Numbered from the stretch's first letter, positions 8,311 through 18,862 are shown. The stretch is 64,000 bases of DNA from Bacteroides xylanisolvens XB1A (GCF_000210075.1 NC_021017.1:4322556-4386555); one strand, 5' to 3'. Numbers and translations are program-made. The notes: generated from the letters alone by a model not told the origin.

Positions 8311-10803
8311 ATGGCAAAGAAGAAATTAGATAAGGAGGCAGAAAGCACTCCCTCTTCCCCCAGTAAAATTGTGGCTGTATGTAAGAATGAAACTGTTCAT
8401 TTTGTGATTGGATTGATGCTGGTCATCTTTTCCGTTTACCTGTTGTTGGCTTTTTCTTCCTTCTTCTTTACGGGGGCTGCCGATCAAAGTATTATCGATA
8501 GCGGTAGTTCGGCGGATTTGGCGGCTGTTAATAATCAGGTGAAGAATTATGCCGGTTCACGTGGAGCGCAGTTGGCAAGCTATCTGATAAACGACTGTTT
8601 CGGCATTTCCTCTTTCTTTATACTTGTTTTTCTGGCAGTGGCAGGATTGAAGTTGATGCGTGTACGTGTGGTCCGCTTGTGGAAGTGGTTTATTGGCTGC
8701 ACGCTTTTATTAGTCTGGTTCTCCATATTCTTCGGATTTGCTTTTATGGATCATTATCAGGATTCTTTCATTTATCTGGGCGGTATGCATGGATACAATG
8801 TCAGTCGTTGGTTAATCTCACAAGTAGGAGTACCTGGTGTATGGATGATCCTGTTGATAACTGCTATCTGTTTCTTTATATATATAAGTGCGCGTACTGT
8901 TATTTGGTTGCGTAAACTTTTTGCGTTGAGCTTCCTAAAACGCGAAAAGAAAGAGAAGGAAGAAGTCATCCCGGAAGGGGAAGGCGATCAGGAATTCACG
9001 ACTTCCCAACCGCAGGAAGTGGAGTTCAATTTGAAACGGACGTATAAACAGACACCTCCTCCGGCACCAGTGATGGATATACAGGCTGAAGAACCCGAAG
9101 ATGAATTCCCGCTCAACCAGCCGGATCCGGAAGATTCTCCTTTGTCTGATGGAAGTGAAGGAGTGACGATGGTGTTTGAACCGACTGTTTCCAACCCTGT
9201 TCCCGCTGTGCAGGACGAACCTTTGGAAGAGGCGGAACCCGGGTTTGAAGTAGAACCTGCTGCTTCTGAAGAAGAATATGAGGGACCGGAACTCGAACCT
9301 TATAATCCTACTAAGGATTTGGAAAACTACCGCTTCCCGACTATCGACCTGATGAAGCATTTTGAAAATGATGATCCGACGATTGACATGGACGAACAAA
9401 ATGCAAACAAAGATCGTATCATCAATACATTGCGCAGTTTCGGAATCGAAATCAGTACGATTAAAGCAACGGTAGGACCTACGGTAACTCTATACGAAAT
9501 CACTCCGGAGCAAGGAGTACGTATTTCTAAAATCCGTGGTTTGGAGGATGATATTGCATTAAGCCTTTCTGCTGACGGTATCCGTATCATCGCTCCGATA
9601 CCGGGTAAAGGAACAATCGGTATTGAAGTGCCGAACAAGAATCCGAAGATCGTTTCCGGGCAAAGTGTGATCGGAAGTAAGAAATTCCAGGAATCCAAAT
9701 ATGATCTGCCTATTGTATTGGGTAAGACCATCACGAATGAAGTCTTTATGTTCGACCTTTGCAAGATGCCGCACGTATTGGTGGCGGGTGCAACCGGTCA
9801 GGGTAAGTCAGTAGGTTTGAATGCTATTATTACTTCCTTATTATATAAGAAGCATCCGGCAGAATTGAAATTTGTACTGGTCGATCCGAAGAAAGTAGAA
9901 TTCAGCATCTATTCGGTGATTGAAAATCATTTCCTGGCCAAACTTCCTGATGGAGGCGAACCGATTATTACAGACGTAACGAAGGTCGTGCAAACCCTGA
10001 ACTCTGTTTGTGTAGAGATGGATACCCGTTATGACCTGCTGAAGATGGCGCATGTACGTAATATCAGAGAATATAACGAGAAGTTTATTAACCGTCGTCT
10101 GAATCCGGAAAAGGGGCATAAGTTTATGCCGTATATCGTAGTGGTTATTGACGAGTTCGGAGATTTGATTATGACTGCCGGTAAGGAAGTGGAACTTCCG
10201 ATTGCCCGTATTGCGCAGTTGGCACGTGCTGTCGGTATTCACATGATTATTGCTACACAGCGTCCGACTACCAATATCATTACGGGTACGATTAAAGCCA
10301 ACTTCCCGGCGCGTATCGCTTTCCGTGTATCTGCCATGATGGACTCTCGTACTATTCTTGACCGTCCGGGTGCTAACCGCCTGATTGGTAAAGGGGATAT
10401 GCTCTTCTTGCAGGGAGCTGATCCGGTACGTGTGCAGTGTGCCTTTATCGATACGCCGGAAGTGGAAGAGATTACAAAATTCATTGCCCGTCAGCAAGGT
10501 TATCCTACTCCGTTCTTCCTGCCCGAATATGTGAGTGAAGATAGTAATAGTGAAGTAGGGGATATTGATATGGGACGTCTCGATCCGTTGTTTGAAGATG
10601 CAGCCCGGTTGGTTGTTATTCATCAGCAAGGTTCCACTTCATTGATTCAGCGTAAATTTGCGATTGGCTATAATCGTGCCGGCCGTATAATGGATCAATT
10701 GGAGAAAGCCGGAATTGTAGGTCCTACACAAGGAAGTAAGGCGCGTGACGTATTGTGTATTGACGATAATGATCTTGAAATGCGATTGAACAATTTACAG
10801 TAA
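8311..10803 (+). CDS. ftsK: DNA translocase FtsK
   Basis: This is an 830-residue FtsK/SpoIIIE family protein. It has four N-terminal membrane helices (residues about 20-210), an acidic Pro/Glu-rich linker (to about 350), and then the alpha/beta motor. The motor has Walker A GATGQGKSVG near residue 492 and Walker B (VVVIDEFGDLI). A C-terminal gamma winged-helix region contains AIGYNRAGRIMDQLEKAGIV. It pumps chromosomal DNA toward dif at the septum and activates XerCD in other bacteria. It leads a plus-strand run with a LolA-like gene and trxB. Confidence 0.96.
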   Translation: MAKKKLDKEAESTPSSPSKIVAVCKNETVHFVIGLMLVIFSVYLLLAFSSFFFTGAADQSIIDSGSSADLAAVNNQVKNYAGSRGAQLASYLINDCFGISSFFILVFLAVAGLKLMRVRVVRLWKWFIGCTLLLVWFSIFFGFAFMDHYQDSFIYLGGMHGYNVSRWLISQVGVPGVWMILLITAICFFIYISARTVIWLRKLFALSFLKREKKEKEEVIPEGEGDQEFTTSQPQEVEFNLKRTYKQTPPPAPVMDIQAEEPEDEFPLNQPDPEDSPLSDGSEGVTMVFEPTVSNPVPAVQDEPLEEAEPGFEVEPAASEEEYEGPELEPYNPTKDLENYRFPTIDLMKHFENDDPTIDMDEQNANKDRIINTLRSFGIEISTIKATVGPTVTLYEITPEQGVRISKIRGLEDDIALSLSADGIRIIAPIPGKGTIGIEVPNKNPKIVSGQSVIGSKKFQESKYDLPIVLGKTITNEVFMFDLCKMPHVLVAGATGQGKSVGLNAIITSLLYKKHPAELKFVLVDPKKVEFSIYSVIENHFLAKLPDGGEPIITDVTKVVQTLNSVCVEMDTRYDLLKMAHVRNIREYNEKFINRRLNPEKGHKFMPYIVVVIDEFGDLIMTAGKEVELPIARIAQLARAVGIHMIIATQRPTTNIITGTIKANFPARIAFRVSAMMDSRTILDRPGANRLIGKGDMLFLQGADPVRVQCAFIDTPEVEEITKFIARQQGYPTPFFLPEYVSEDSNSEVGDIDMGRLDPLFEDAARLVVIHQQGSTSLIQRKFAIGYNRAGRIMDQLEKAGIVGPTQGSKARDVLCIDDNDLEMRLNNLQ

Positions 10804-10822
10804 TAGTTCGTTTATTAATCAA

Positions 10823-11470
10823 ATGAGAAAGTACATTTTTAGTGTTTTAATAGCTTTACTGTCTTTGCCTGTGATTGCTCAACAACAGCAGTCCCAGGCT
10901 AGAGTCATTCTTGACAAAACGGCAGAGGCGTTTCGTAAAGCTGGTGGCGTGAAGGCTGATTTTACTGTAAAGGCTGTGGCAAACGGCTTGGTAGAAGGTG
11001 CTGAAAACGGAACAATTCAGTTGAAAGGAGAGAAATTCGTACTGAAAACATCTGATATCATCACTTGGTTTGACGGAAAAACGCAATGGAGTTATGTGAC
11101 AAAGAATGATGAAGTGAATGTCAGTAATCCGACGCAGGAAGAGTTGCAGCAGATAAATCCGTATACATTTCTGTATATGTATCAGAAAGGATTCTCTTAT
11201 AAGTTGGGGACAACCAAAACGTTTCGTGGAAAAGCTGTTTGGGAAGTCGTTCTGACTGCCAGGGATAAGAAACAGGAGTTGGAACGTATCACTCTTTTTG
11301 TGACGAAGGACACTTATGAACCTCTATATATTTTGCTTCAGCAGCGTGGACAGCAGACACGTAATGAGATAACCGTTACAAGTTATCAGACGGGGCAGAA
11401 TTATACGGATCGTGTTTTTACTTTTGATAAAAAACAATATCCCAATGCAGAGGTGATAGATTTGAGATAA
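10823..11470 (+). CDS. LolA-like outer-membrane lipoprotein carrier protein
   Basis: This is a 215-residue periplasmic protein with a clear signal peptide (MRKYIFSVLIALLSLPVIA, cleavage before QQQQ). The mature part follows the LolA/LolB fold pattern: a first helix with LDKTAEAFRKAGGVKADF and strands such as KGEKFVLKT and DIITWFDGKTQWSYV. It should ferry lipoproteins from the LolCDE complex across the periplasm. Bacteroidetes often have several LolA-type paralogues, so the role is inferred. It starts 20 bp after ftsK and ends 36 bp before trxB. Confidence 0.83.
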   Translation: MRKYIFSVLIALLSLPVIAQQQQSQARVILDKTAEAFRKAGGVKADFTVKAVANGLVEGAENGTIQLKGEKFVLKTSDIITWFDGKTQWSYVTKNDEVNVSNPTQEELQQINPYTFLYMYQKGFSYKLGTTKTFRGKAVWEVVLTARDKKQELERITLFVTKDTYEPLYILLQQRGQQTRNEITVTSYQTGQNYTDRVFTFDKKQYPNAEVIDLR

Positions 11471-11506
11471 CATGTTTTTATAACAAAACAATAAAGATAA
11501 ATTAAA

Positions 11507-12457
11507 ATGGCAGAAATAGAAAAAGTGAAATGCCTGATTATAGGTTCAGGACCTGCCGGATATACGGCAGCGATTTACGCAGGACGTGCAAATTTATGTC
11601 CGGTACTATATGAAGGATTGCAGCCGGGCGGCCAGTTGACTACTACGACAGATGTAGAAAACTTTCCCGGTTATCCGGAAGGTATCAGTGGTCCGCAGTT
11701 GATGGAAGATTTGCGTGCACAGGCAAGCCGTTTCGGAACAGATATTCGTTTTGGTATCGCTACGGCAGCAGATTTAAGCAAAGCTCCTTATAAAATAACA
11801 ATTGACGGTGATAAAGTGATTGAAACGGAATCATTGATTATTGCTACCGGGGCAACTGCTAAATATCTGGGGCTGGAGGATGAAAAGAAATATGCCGGAA
11901 TGGGTGTAAGCGCTTGTGCTACTTGTGACGGATTTTTCTATCGTAAGAAAGTGGTTGCTGTAGTTGGTGGAGGTGATACTGCTTGTGAAGAAGCGGTTTA
12001 TCTTGCCGGTCTTGCATCCAAGGTATATCTGATCGTTCGTAAACCTTTCCTGCGTGCATCGAAGATTATGCAGGAACGTGTCATGAACCATGAGAAGATT
12101 GAAGTTCTTTTTGAACACAATGCAGTTGGTTTGTTTGGTGACAATGGCGTAGAGGGTGTAAACTTGGTGAAACGTTGGGGTGAACCGGACGAAGAACGTT
12201 ATAGTTTACCTATCGACGGTTTCTTCCTGGCTATCGGACATCAACCAAATACTGAAATATTTAAGGAGTATATCGATACGGACGAAGTAGGTTATATTAT
12301 TACAGACGGTGATAGTCCTCGTACGAAAGTGCCCGGAGTTTTTGCAGCAGGAGATGTGGCCGATCCGCATTATCGTCAGGCTATTACAGCTGCGGGAAGT
12401 GGATGTAAGGCTGCCTTGGAGGCAGAACGTTACCTTTCTTCCAAAGGGCTTGTGTGA
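11507..12457 (+). CDS. trxB: Thioredoxin reductase
   Basis: This is a 316-residue flavoprotein of the low-molecular-weight TrxB class. FAD is bound through GSGPAGYTAAIYAGRA near the N-terminus. The redox centre is Cys137-Ala-Thr-Cys140. NADPH is bound through VVGGGDTACEEAVYLA. A second FAD motif is VFAAGDVADPHYRQ. It passes electrons from NADPH to thioredoxin in the cytoplasm. Length and motif order are normal. It is the last gene of the ftsK run and is followed by a terminator hairpin. Confidence 0.96.
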   Translation: MAEIEKVKCLIIGSGPAGYTAAIYAGRANLCPVLYEGLQPGGQLTTTTDVENFPGYPEGISGPQLMEDLRAQASRFGTDIRFGIATAADLSKAPYKITIDGDKVIETESLIIATGATAKYLGLEDEKKYAGMGVSACATCDGFFYRKKVVAVVGGGDTACEEAVYLAGLASKVYLIVRKPFLRASKIMQERVMNHEKIEVLFEHNAVGLFGDNGVEGVNLVKRWGEPDEERYSLPIDGFFLAIGHQPNTEIFKEYIDTDEVGYIITDGDSPRTKVPGVFAAGDVADPHYRQAITAAGSGCKAALEAERYLSSKGLV

Positions 12458-12524
12458 TAAATATATCTTCGGTGTAAACGAATGAATGATAATTATGCCT
12501 TTTGGGGTGTGATTGATTATAAAT

Positions 12525-12565
12525 AAAACGGTGAACATTAGTATTAAACTAGCGTTCACCGTTTT
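12525..12565 (+). terminator. Rho-independent terminator after trxB
   Basis: A perfect 12-bp stem, AAAACGGTGAAC with GTTCACCGTTTT, closes a 17-nt loop. The A and T ends make it usable from both strands. Confidence 0.75.
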
Positions 12566-12589
12566 GTTATTCAGGTACGGAGATAAATG

Positions 12590-12634
12590 ATGTGGATTCC
12601 ACGTCCTGTTGAGTCAGTACCGTGAAATCCGCAT
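12590..12634. repeat. Imperfect inverted repeat in the trxB/GH20 convergent gap
   Basis: Arms at 12590-12604 (ATGTGGATTCCACGT) and 12619-12634 (ACCGTGAAATCCGCAT) pair with two mismatches. It lies in the 3' flank of the GH20 gene, whose transcript would fold it. A role as terminator or stability element is possible, but there is no U-run. Confidence 0.35.
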
Positions 12635-12653
12635 GAAATATAGTTAGCTTTGT

Positions 12654-15083
12654 TTAATAAGCTTCTATTTCATCAATCCATAATTCGGCAGGAATTACTT
12701 CCGGGCCATTGTTCTTTTCAAAGTTAACCCCATTGCGCAGTGTGCCGCCATTCTTAATCTTAACTTTCAGGAAGGTAGCCTGTGTTGGCTCAAATTCAAT
12801 GGAATCAGTGAATGCAATTCGTCCTGTTTCCGGATAATCGTGTTTCAAGGCTTTTTCAGCTACCGGAGTGTATTGTTTGCCATCTGCTGATACTTCTACG
12901 GCAACTCCTCCTGCAGGAAGAATTCTCATAGCCGGATTGAATAAAGAGCCGAAAATTATTTTGCTGATTTGTGTCGGCTTATCCAAATTAACGATAAATT
13001 CCAAGTCTTTACCTTCAACAATGCCAAAGCTGCACCACGGAGTATAAGAAGCGTTATTTCCTCGTTTACCGTTGGTCAGTCCGAAGGTTGTCTTGTCAGC
13101 TCCTAATACATCGTTTTCATCAAATATATCGCCTGTCCATCCCATCTTATAATTAACAGTATAGGGCTTTCCTGTCAATAAATTACCGTATAATGGCTTG
13201 TGAGCTACTTTACCCAGCATTTTTCCATCTTTGAAAGCAGCGGCTTTCAGGTCGATATTACCTTCCAGAACGAAAGGCTTTTCGTACACTGTGGATGTTT
13301 TACTAGGTTCACTGCCGTCCGTAGTATATCGGATTTCTGCATTCGGATAGAAACTTTCCAGCATTACCATTAAAGGAGCGTTTTCATCCGCGTGCGTATT
13401 TACGTTTACGTCAAAGAAGTTGAGACAAGGTTTGGTGTTCATTACTTCCAAACGTTCAAATTCAGTTACCATTCGTTCGCAGAAATTCTTCCAGTCTTTG
13501 TTTGCGTTTTGTGTCCATGCCGTTTCGGCGATAGCCATTGCACGCGGGAAAGCTTGATAGTCTGTACGTTCGGAAGTCTGCATATATTCTCTCCATATAT
13601 TACCTTGTATTCCGATGATATGCTTCTTGGCAAGTTCGTCTGCATCATCCGGGACAGGGTTGTAGCTATATGTTTTTTTCAGTGTGTTGTATCCGCCGAT
13701 AGTAGTCGGGGCAATTTCAGGTTCTTCCTGGTAGTAGTCCAGATATACATAAGGGTTCGGAGTCATGATTGCATTATGTCCGGCTTTGGCAGCGTTCATT
13801 CCTCCTTCTACACCACGCCATGACATAACAGTCGCATTTGGAGCCAGACCACCTTCGAGGATTTCATCCCAACCAATGATGTTTCTGCCTTTACTATTCA
13901 GATACTTTTCCATGCGGGTAACGAAATAGCTCTGCAACTTATCCTCTTTACTATGCTTTATTCCGTCTGTCTTGCTGGGAGCCGTATCATCCTTCAGTCC
14001 TAACTGGCGGATTAGCTGCTGGCAGAAAGCACTGTTCTTCCATGCTGTCTTGGGACATTCGTCGCCACCGATGTGAATGTATTCGCTAGGGAATAATTCA
14101 ATTACTTCATCCATCACTCCTTCAAAGAATTTGAAAGTTGTTTCACTCGGACAGAACACCTGTTCGAATACACCCCATGTAGGAGATACTTTATAAGTCT
14201 GTGTAGAATCACATGACAGTTCCGGATAGGCAGCCAGTGCAGCCAACGCATGTCCCGGCATTTCTATTTCGGGAACAACGTTGATATATTTACTTGCAGC
14301 ATAAGCTACTACATCTTTGATTTGTTCCTGTGTGTAATACCCTCCGTGTTCTTTTCCGTCGAATACTTGCGGATAATTTACATAGTAATAGTCTACCAAT
14401 GTCTTTTCACGTTTAGAACCGATTTCTGTCAATTTAGGATATTTCTTGATTTCGATTCTCCATCCCTGATCGTCTGTCAAATGCCAATGGAAAACATTCA
14501 TCTTGTTCATTGCCAGCAAGTCGATAAACTTGTAAATATAGTCAATCGGTACATAATGGCGGCAAACATCCAGCATCAGTCCGCGGTGAACAAAACGGGG
14601 CGAATCTTCTATTTCTACAGCAGGAACCGACCAGTTTGCTTTCTTATCCAACTGGTTTCCGTAAACCGCCGGAGGGAGTAACTGATAAAGTGTCTGTACG
14701 CCGTAGAAGAACCCGTTCGGTTGAGAAGCGGTAAGCGTGATGAGACTGGGAGTAACGGATAATTTATATCCTTCCTTCGGCATACCTTCTTGTACAACAA
14801 AGCAGATTGCTGATTTTCCATCTGCACTTTCTGCCTCTTTCAACGAGATTCCTGCTGTCAGTTTTAGTTGTCCGGCCAGGCTGTCGGCAATGCTTTTTAC
14901 TTCCGGAGCATCCGAAGGTACTACGAGGCAGACTTTGCTGTTTAGTTCAAAACGTCCTTCCTGTGGGAGAATTTGATTGGGTTTGGGAACGATGTTGTAC
15001 TCGTTCACCACTTCTTTTGTCTTTTGGCAACCGGGGGCAATCATAAGCAAAGACAAAAGAAGAAGAGAAATACTTTTCTTCAT
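12654..15083 (-). CDS. GH20 beta-N-acetylhexosaminidase lipoprotein
   Basis: This is a 809-residue enzyme started at the ATG at 15083; a TTG six bases upstream is a poorer start. The signal ends in a lipobox-like APGC, so it is probably lipid-anchored. An N-terminal GH20b domain (about 30-150) precedes the TIM barrel. The catalytic Asp-Glu pair is in HIGGDECPKTAWK (Asp341/Glu342). The acetamido of the substrate acts as nucleophile in this family. The C-terminal part holds a chitobiase-like/discoidin-like beta domain. It should trim terminal GlcNAc or GalNAc from host or bacterial glycans. It has its own promoter and is convergent with trxB. Confidence 0.93.
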   Translation of the reverse strand: MKKSISLLLLSLLMIAPGCQKTKEVVNEYNIVPKPNQILPQEGRFELNSKVCLVVPSDAPEVKSIADSLAGQLKLTAGISLKEAESADGKSAICFVVQEGMPKEGYKLSVTPSLITLTASQPNGFFYGVQTLYQLLPPAVYGNQLDKKANWSVPAVEIEDSPRFVHRGLMLDVCRHYVPIDYIYKFIDLLAMNKMNVFHWHLTDDQGWRIEIKKYPKLTEIGSKREKTLVDYYYVNYPQVFDGKEHGGYYTQEQIKDVVAYAASKYINVVPEIEMPGHALAALAAYPELSCDSTQTYKVSPTWGVFEQVFCPSETTFKFFEGVMDEVIELFPSEYIHIGGDECPKTAWKNSAFCQQLIRQLGLKDDTAPSKTDGIKHSKEDKLQSYFVTRMEKYLNSKGRNIIGWDEILEGGLAPNATVMSWRGVEGGMNAAKAGHNAIMTPNPYVYLDYYQEEPEIAPTTIGGYNTLKKTYSYNPVPDDADELAKKHIIGIQGNIWREYMQTSERTDYQAFPRAMAIAETAWTQNANKDWKNFCERMVTEFERLEVMNTKPCLNFFDVNVNTHADENAPLMVMLESFYPNAEIRYTTDGSEPSKTSTVYEKPFVLEGNIDLKAAAFKDGKMLGKVAHKPLYGNLLTGKPYTVNYKMGWTGDIFDENDVLGADKTTFGLTNGKRGNNASYTPWCSFGIVEGKDLEFIVNLDKPTQISKIIFGSLFNPAMRILPAGGVAVEVSADGKQYTPVAEKALKHDYPETGRIAFTDSIEFEPTQATFLKVKIKNGGTLRNGVNFEKNNGPEVIPAELWIDEIEAY

Positions 15084-15122
15084 GGTCAAAATGTGTGTTA
15101 AGTTATAAATAGATTTGACAGG

Positions 15123-15154
15123 GCAAATGTACTTGTTTTAATGATAAGTTCCAA
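15123..15154 (-). promoter_or_regulatory. Promoter of the GH20 gene
   Basis: On the minus strand a -33 TTG (15152-15154) and a -7 TACATTTGC (15123-15131) are spaced by 20 bp, close to the Bacteroides ideal. The start codon is 39 bp downstream. Confidence 0.7.
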
Positions 15155-15166
15155 TGATATGGAAAT

Positions 15167-15194
15167 AAAAAAGCCGGAATGATGTCCGGCTTTT
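15167..15194 (-). terminator. Terminator of the SusCD/protease operon
   Basis: The hairpin AAAAGCCGGA-atgatg-TCCGGCTTTT lies 46 bp past the last stop codon of the long minus-strand operon. The stem ends in A/T runs, giving a U-tract on the minus-strand RNA. Confidence 0.8.
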
Positions 15195-15240
15195 AGCTAA
15201 AGTTTCAGATTAATGTAGTTATATAATAAAGAGAGAGTTT

Positions 15241-16530
15241 TTATTTCAGTAGTTGCTCTTCGATGATTTGCACATACTTTTCCGGCGTAGCACCAACCTC
15301 GATTATCGGTTTGCCGCCTACCGGGATGAAGAATAACGTAGGTAATGCTTGTACACTGAAGTGGCTGCATAAATCTTTTTCTTTATCAGCATTTACCTTA
15401 TAGAATATAACTTTTCCTTTATATTTTTCGGCCAGCTTTTCCATTTCCGGAAGTAAACGCATGCAAGGTCCGCACCAAGTTGCCCAGAAATCAATCACAA
15501 CCGGTTTGTCGCCATTATAAACGAAATCATTTCCTTTTCGATAGTCGAAAATGTGTTCGAGGAAGAACTGGCGGGTAATTGGATTCAATTTACCATCTTC
15601 AACTTTGGTTTCCGTCACTTTAGCTTCCGCTTCCGGTATAGGAACCATGTCAAACGGCTGAAAATAAATTTTCTGATGAATATAGTCGATGGATATAATT
15701 CCGTAGTCCAGTATCTTTTTGCCTAATACGGAACGTTTCAAGAATGGGTTTTTCACTGCTATGGCATCTTCAATCTTTGTTTTTACAAACATCGTTTCAG
15801 GTAGGATGAGGCTTTCCTCATCTTGACTTATTTCTTTATATCCATTGGAGACTTTTTGGTTACTCCCTTTGGTATATTGTGCGCTCCATGTATTGAAATC
15901 TGCTTCAGTAAGATTCACTAATCCTTCACTCCATGTATCCAGAACAAAAGATATCGGCTTTCCCTGAATGTTTATCGGGCATACTACTCCTAATCCTGTT
16001 ATCAGGTTAAAATTTTCCCGATAGTTAAGTTTCATATAAGAAGGACGGTAGGGTTGTGTAATCGTAATTTTCTTCCGTTGCATGTCAATGGTTAATACAG
16101 AAGTGCGGAAAACAGCACCACTTAATACACCCATAACCCCTAGCTTGCGTAGATAGGGTTCGTCTTCTAATGTGAAAGCCGGAAGATCGTTTGCAAATGT
16201 ATTTTTACCAATAGCTACTGTTCCCATTTCATATACCTTTCCAACAGGCACCTGTTTAAATACAAAATCTTGGTAAGAACTAAAAGTTCCTCTCTTTTCT
16301 GTATTGATGTGTAACTTTTTGAGAGCTTCAGGAAGTAGAGCGTTATGTCCCGATAAATCAAGGACAAAGTCAGCCACTTCACCATTTATAGTGGCTTCCA
16401 CGATAATTTTTCCATCAATAGTTTTGAATGGAATGACCTCTGTCATACTGTTTTGTGTTTGTGCACTGATGCCTCCTGTGATACAAAATGCAAGCAAACA
16501 GAGATACATTTTAGTTATTATTCGTTTCAT
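15241..16530 (-). CDS. Retropepsin-like domain fused to thioredoxin, secreted
   Basis: This is a 429-residue exported protein (signal ends GGISAQ). The first about 290 residues follow the two-lobed retropepsin-like pattern of its two upstream neighbours, but the active-site triplets are altered: DLS instead of DTG in lobe one ([12 protein letters not shown]) and DTW in lobe two ([12 protein letters not shown]). The aspartates remain. From about residue 325 a thioredoxin domain follows, with [16 protein letters not shown] and a cis-Pro region QALPTLFFI. The third of three tandem paralogues has thus lost its PDZ domain and gained a redox domain. It is the last gene of the operon. A periplasmic redox role is likely; protease activity is doubtful. 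Confidence 0.8.
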   Translation of the reverse strand: MKRIITKMYLCLLAFCITGGISAQTQNSMTEVIPFKTIDGKIIVEATINGEVADFVLDLSGHNALLPEALKKLHINTEKRGTFSSYQDFVFKQVPVGKVYEMGTVAIGKNTFANDLPAFTLEDEPYLRKLGVMGVLSGAVFRTSVLTIDMQRKKITITQPYRPSYMKLNYRENFNLITGLGVVCPINIQGKPISFVLDTWSEGLVNLTEADFNTWSAQYTKGSNQKVSNGYKEISQDEESLILPETMFVKTKIEDAIAVKNPFLKRSVLGKKILDYGIISIDYIHQKIYFQPFDMVPIPEAEAKVTETKVEDGKLNPITRQFFLEHIFDYRKGNDFVYNGDKPVVIDFWATWCGPCMRLLPEMEKLAEKYKGKVIFYKVNADKEKDLCSHFSVQALPTLFFIPVGGKPIIEVGATPEKYVQIIEEQLLK

Positions 16531-16550
16531 ATATTCTTTCTGTTTAAAGT

Positions 16551-17711
16551 TTATTTCTCTTTCCTGATTTCAATTCTTTTCTCTTGATTATCTTTTTTGA
16601 TGATAATATAGCCGGTATCACCAGGTATAGCATTCATAATTTCTTCTACGGCCATCTGGCTCATGGGGCAATCTTTAAGAGAAGTTCCGTTGATATTAAT
16701 CACTTCGTCGCCGAAAGCAACTGTATCTTTCATGCTATCCCATATAGTTGTAATTTCGAATCTTTCGTTACGCGGTAATATGCTTACGTTCCAAAGAGCG
16801 GGAGCACCACCCATGTCGATTTTCCCTTCTTCAAATGGGAGGAAGTAAAAACGTCTCCGCATATAATCAATAATTACTTTACCATATTGCAGTAGATCCA
16901 CCCCGATGATAGTTCCATTCATGACAGTTGTTGTACTACCTACGTTTGTGAATTCTTTTCCCATGATATTGATGGAAGGTACAGATACTTTTTTAATATC
17001 CACCGGCTTGCCCAACCCTGTTATTCCGGCAGCTACGATACCATATCCATGATTGGTAACTTGCGAGATGTCAGCCAGCCTGTTGTAATCTTCCGTAGAA
17101 TAAAGTAGAAAGCCTCCGGCACCTGTGTCGAACAGAACTTTTAAATCATTATTTCCTAAACGAACGTTGACGATGGAATGATGTTCAGTTTCATCCAACA
17201 AAGGAATTCCGTCTGTAACCTTTAACTTTTCGGGACGATAAGGATAGTTGATTACCATTATTTTAGAACGGGAATCGAATGTTACTACCGACTGTGCAAA
17301 GGCATCTCCTCCAAGAATTCCGACAACTCCCAGGTCTGTGAAGAATGGATTCTTAGGTAGTACCATCGTTTTCAACTGTTTGATTTTGTAGTTCTTTCCG
17401 ATGGAAACATTTTGTACGTGGGCTTCCTGATAGTTGGAGCCTTGTGCATTCACATCGGAAATGCGCATATATCCTGCGGCAGTAGCTTTCATTTCAGTTG
17501 CGGCGTCATACATAGTCCCGGTTCTTCCTCCTGTATCGACGATGTATTTTACATTTACACCATTAACAGTAACGGGTATAATGATTTTCTCCTGAATGAA
17601 TTCATAAGGAATGGTATCGCAAACCTTATTCTGGATTTGCGCTACCATTTCTTGTCCGCAGTTTAGAAATAATAGCAGCCATAAGCCGGTCAGTATTCCT
17701 ATTCTTTTCAT
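16551..17711 (-). CDS. Aspartyl protease with PDZ domain, secreted
   Basis: This is a 386-residue exported protein with two retropepsin-like lobes and intact catalytic triplets: [12 protein letters not shown] near residue 58 and [12 protein letters not shown] near residue 185. A C-terminal PDZ domain follows ([16 protein letters not shown]). Such pairs form a pseudo-dimeric active site that cuts peptides. It lies 20 bp before the thioredoxin fusion and 1 bp after a close paralogue, so translation is probably coupled. It presumably works on peptides in the periplasm, next to a SusCD importer. Confidence 0.85.
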   Translation of the reverse strand: MKRIGILTGLWLLLFLNCGQEMVAQIQNKVCDTIPYEFIQEKIIIPVTVNGVNVKYIVDTGGRTGTMYDAATEMKATAAGYMRISDVNAQGSNYQEAHVQNVSIGKNYKIKQLKTMVLPKNPFFTDLGVVGILGGDAFAQSVVTFDSRSKIMVINYPYRPEKLKVTDGIPLLDETEHHSIVNVRLGNNDLKVLFDTGAGGFLLYSTEDYNRLADISQVTNHGYGIVAAGITGLGKPVDIKKVSVPSINIMGKEFTNVGSTTTVMNGTIIGVDLLQYGKVIIDYMRRRFYFLPFEEGKIDMGGAPALWNVSILPRNERFEITTIWDSMKDTVAFGDEVININGTSLKDCPMSQMAVEEIMNAIPGDTGYIIIKKDNQEKRIEIRKEK

Positions 17712-17712
17712 G

Positions 17713-18852
17713 TCATTCTTTTTTGTAGATAATATTTTTTATTCCGGAAGCAGTCTCAATCGTTAGCTTCGTCTGTTTTTTCTCTTTCAATTCCGGTATT
17801 CCGTTCAGAATACTTTCGCAGAAGTCATATTTCTTAGCAGGTTTGCCATTAATCTTAATCACTTTGTCTCCTACTTCTATCTTACCTTTCGTGCTACTCC
17901 AGACGGTAGATACAAATAAGTCTCCGTCTTTGACCGTCAAATCGAAGTTGTTGCATTGATTGTTGATTTCATTATCCGGTTGGAAAGCTTCAAAATAGAA
18001 TCTTCCACGTGGATAGTCGATAGTCACTTTCCCGTATTGTAATAACTTTACACCTAGTAATGTATAAGGGTGTTTGTCTGTATGGGTCGTTAAGTTGCGG
18101 AATTTGGTGGCTCCTACTGATAATAAGGGAATATGTACTCTATATGAAGATGCTTTATCTGCTTGTCCGGCTACTCCGATACTTCCTTCCCCATATCCTT
18201 CAGAAACGACTTCCATAGATGCCTCCGGTTTAATTCTCTCAAAATCACTTTCAATAAGAGATAACAGACTGGGACTGCCTGTATCAAATAATACAGTGAT
18301 GTTGCTGACCGGAGCGATCTGTACATTGACAATTGGCATTCCCCCTTCTTTCGTGAAATTCAGCATTTTTCGTAAAGATACTGTAGAAGGCTTTTCGGCA
18401 GATGTGACTATGATATTTTTAGTCTGCGAATCAATGCTTACAATAGTACTTGCAAATAAATCGCTTCCGATGATACCATCTACTCCAAAACATTCCCAGC
18501 CTTTTACTTCATTGATGATTAGCGACGGGGCATTTTTAAAGTTAATAACATCATCGGGAGTCGTCAGATTTTCTATTCGCGTAGTTTTGTAATAGCTTTC
18601 CACGTTATTCACATCTGTCACCTTCATAGAGTCTGTTGCTGTTATTTGTAGTGCTTGACAGGCTTTAGTGGTAAGTGCGGTGCGCCCTCCGGTATCAAAG
18701 ATAAAAGGGCGTGCATTGCCGTTCACTTTCATTTCGATAACCATTTTTTCGCCTACCATCCGATAAGGTATGGTTGCTTTATATTGTTGGGCGAATAAAG
18801 GGACCGCCATGCAAAAGGCAATGACGGTTCCTATTAGACGAGTATATTTCAT
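17713..18852 (-). CDS. Aspartyl protease with PDZ domain, secreted
   Basis: This is a 379-residue paralogue of the preceding protein. A signal peptide (ending AVPLFAQ) precedes two retropepsin-like lobes with intact triplets (FIFDTGGRTALTT; VLFDTGSPSLLSL), then a C-terminal PDZ domain (VGDKVIKINGKPAKKY). The tandem copies are diverged over most of their length, so the duplication is not recent. It starts 10 bp after the subtilase-like gene. Predicted role: peptide processing in the periplasm. Confidence 0.85.
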   Translation of the reverse strand: MKYTRLIGTVIAFCMAVPLFAQQYKATIPYRMVGEKMVIEMKVNGNARPFIFDTGGRTALTTKACQALQITATDSMKVTDVNNVESYYKTTRIENLTTPDDVINFKNAPSLIINEVKGWECFGVDGIIGSDLFASTIVSIDSQTKNIIVTSAEKPSTVSLRKMLNFTKEGGMPIVNVQIAPVSNITVLFDTGSPSLLSLIESDFERIKPEASMEVVSEGYGEGSIGVAGQADKASSYRVHIPLLSVGATKFRNLTTHTDKHPYTLLGVKLLQYGKVTIDYPRGRFYFEAFQPDNEINNQCNNFDLTVKDGDLFVSTVWSSTKGKIEVGDKVIKINGKPAKKYDFCESILNGIPELKEKKQTKLTIETASGIKNIIYKKE

Positions 18853-18862
18853 AGACTAATCT

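Noticed and set aside
9841..10629. Minus-strand 262-codon ORF inside ftsK
   Set aside because: It is the antisense frame of a highly conserved motor domain, and its composition is not protein-like.
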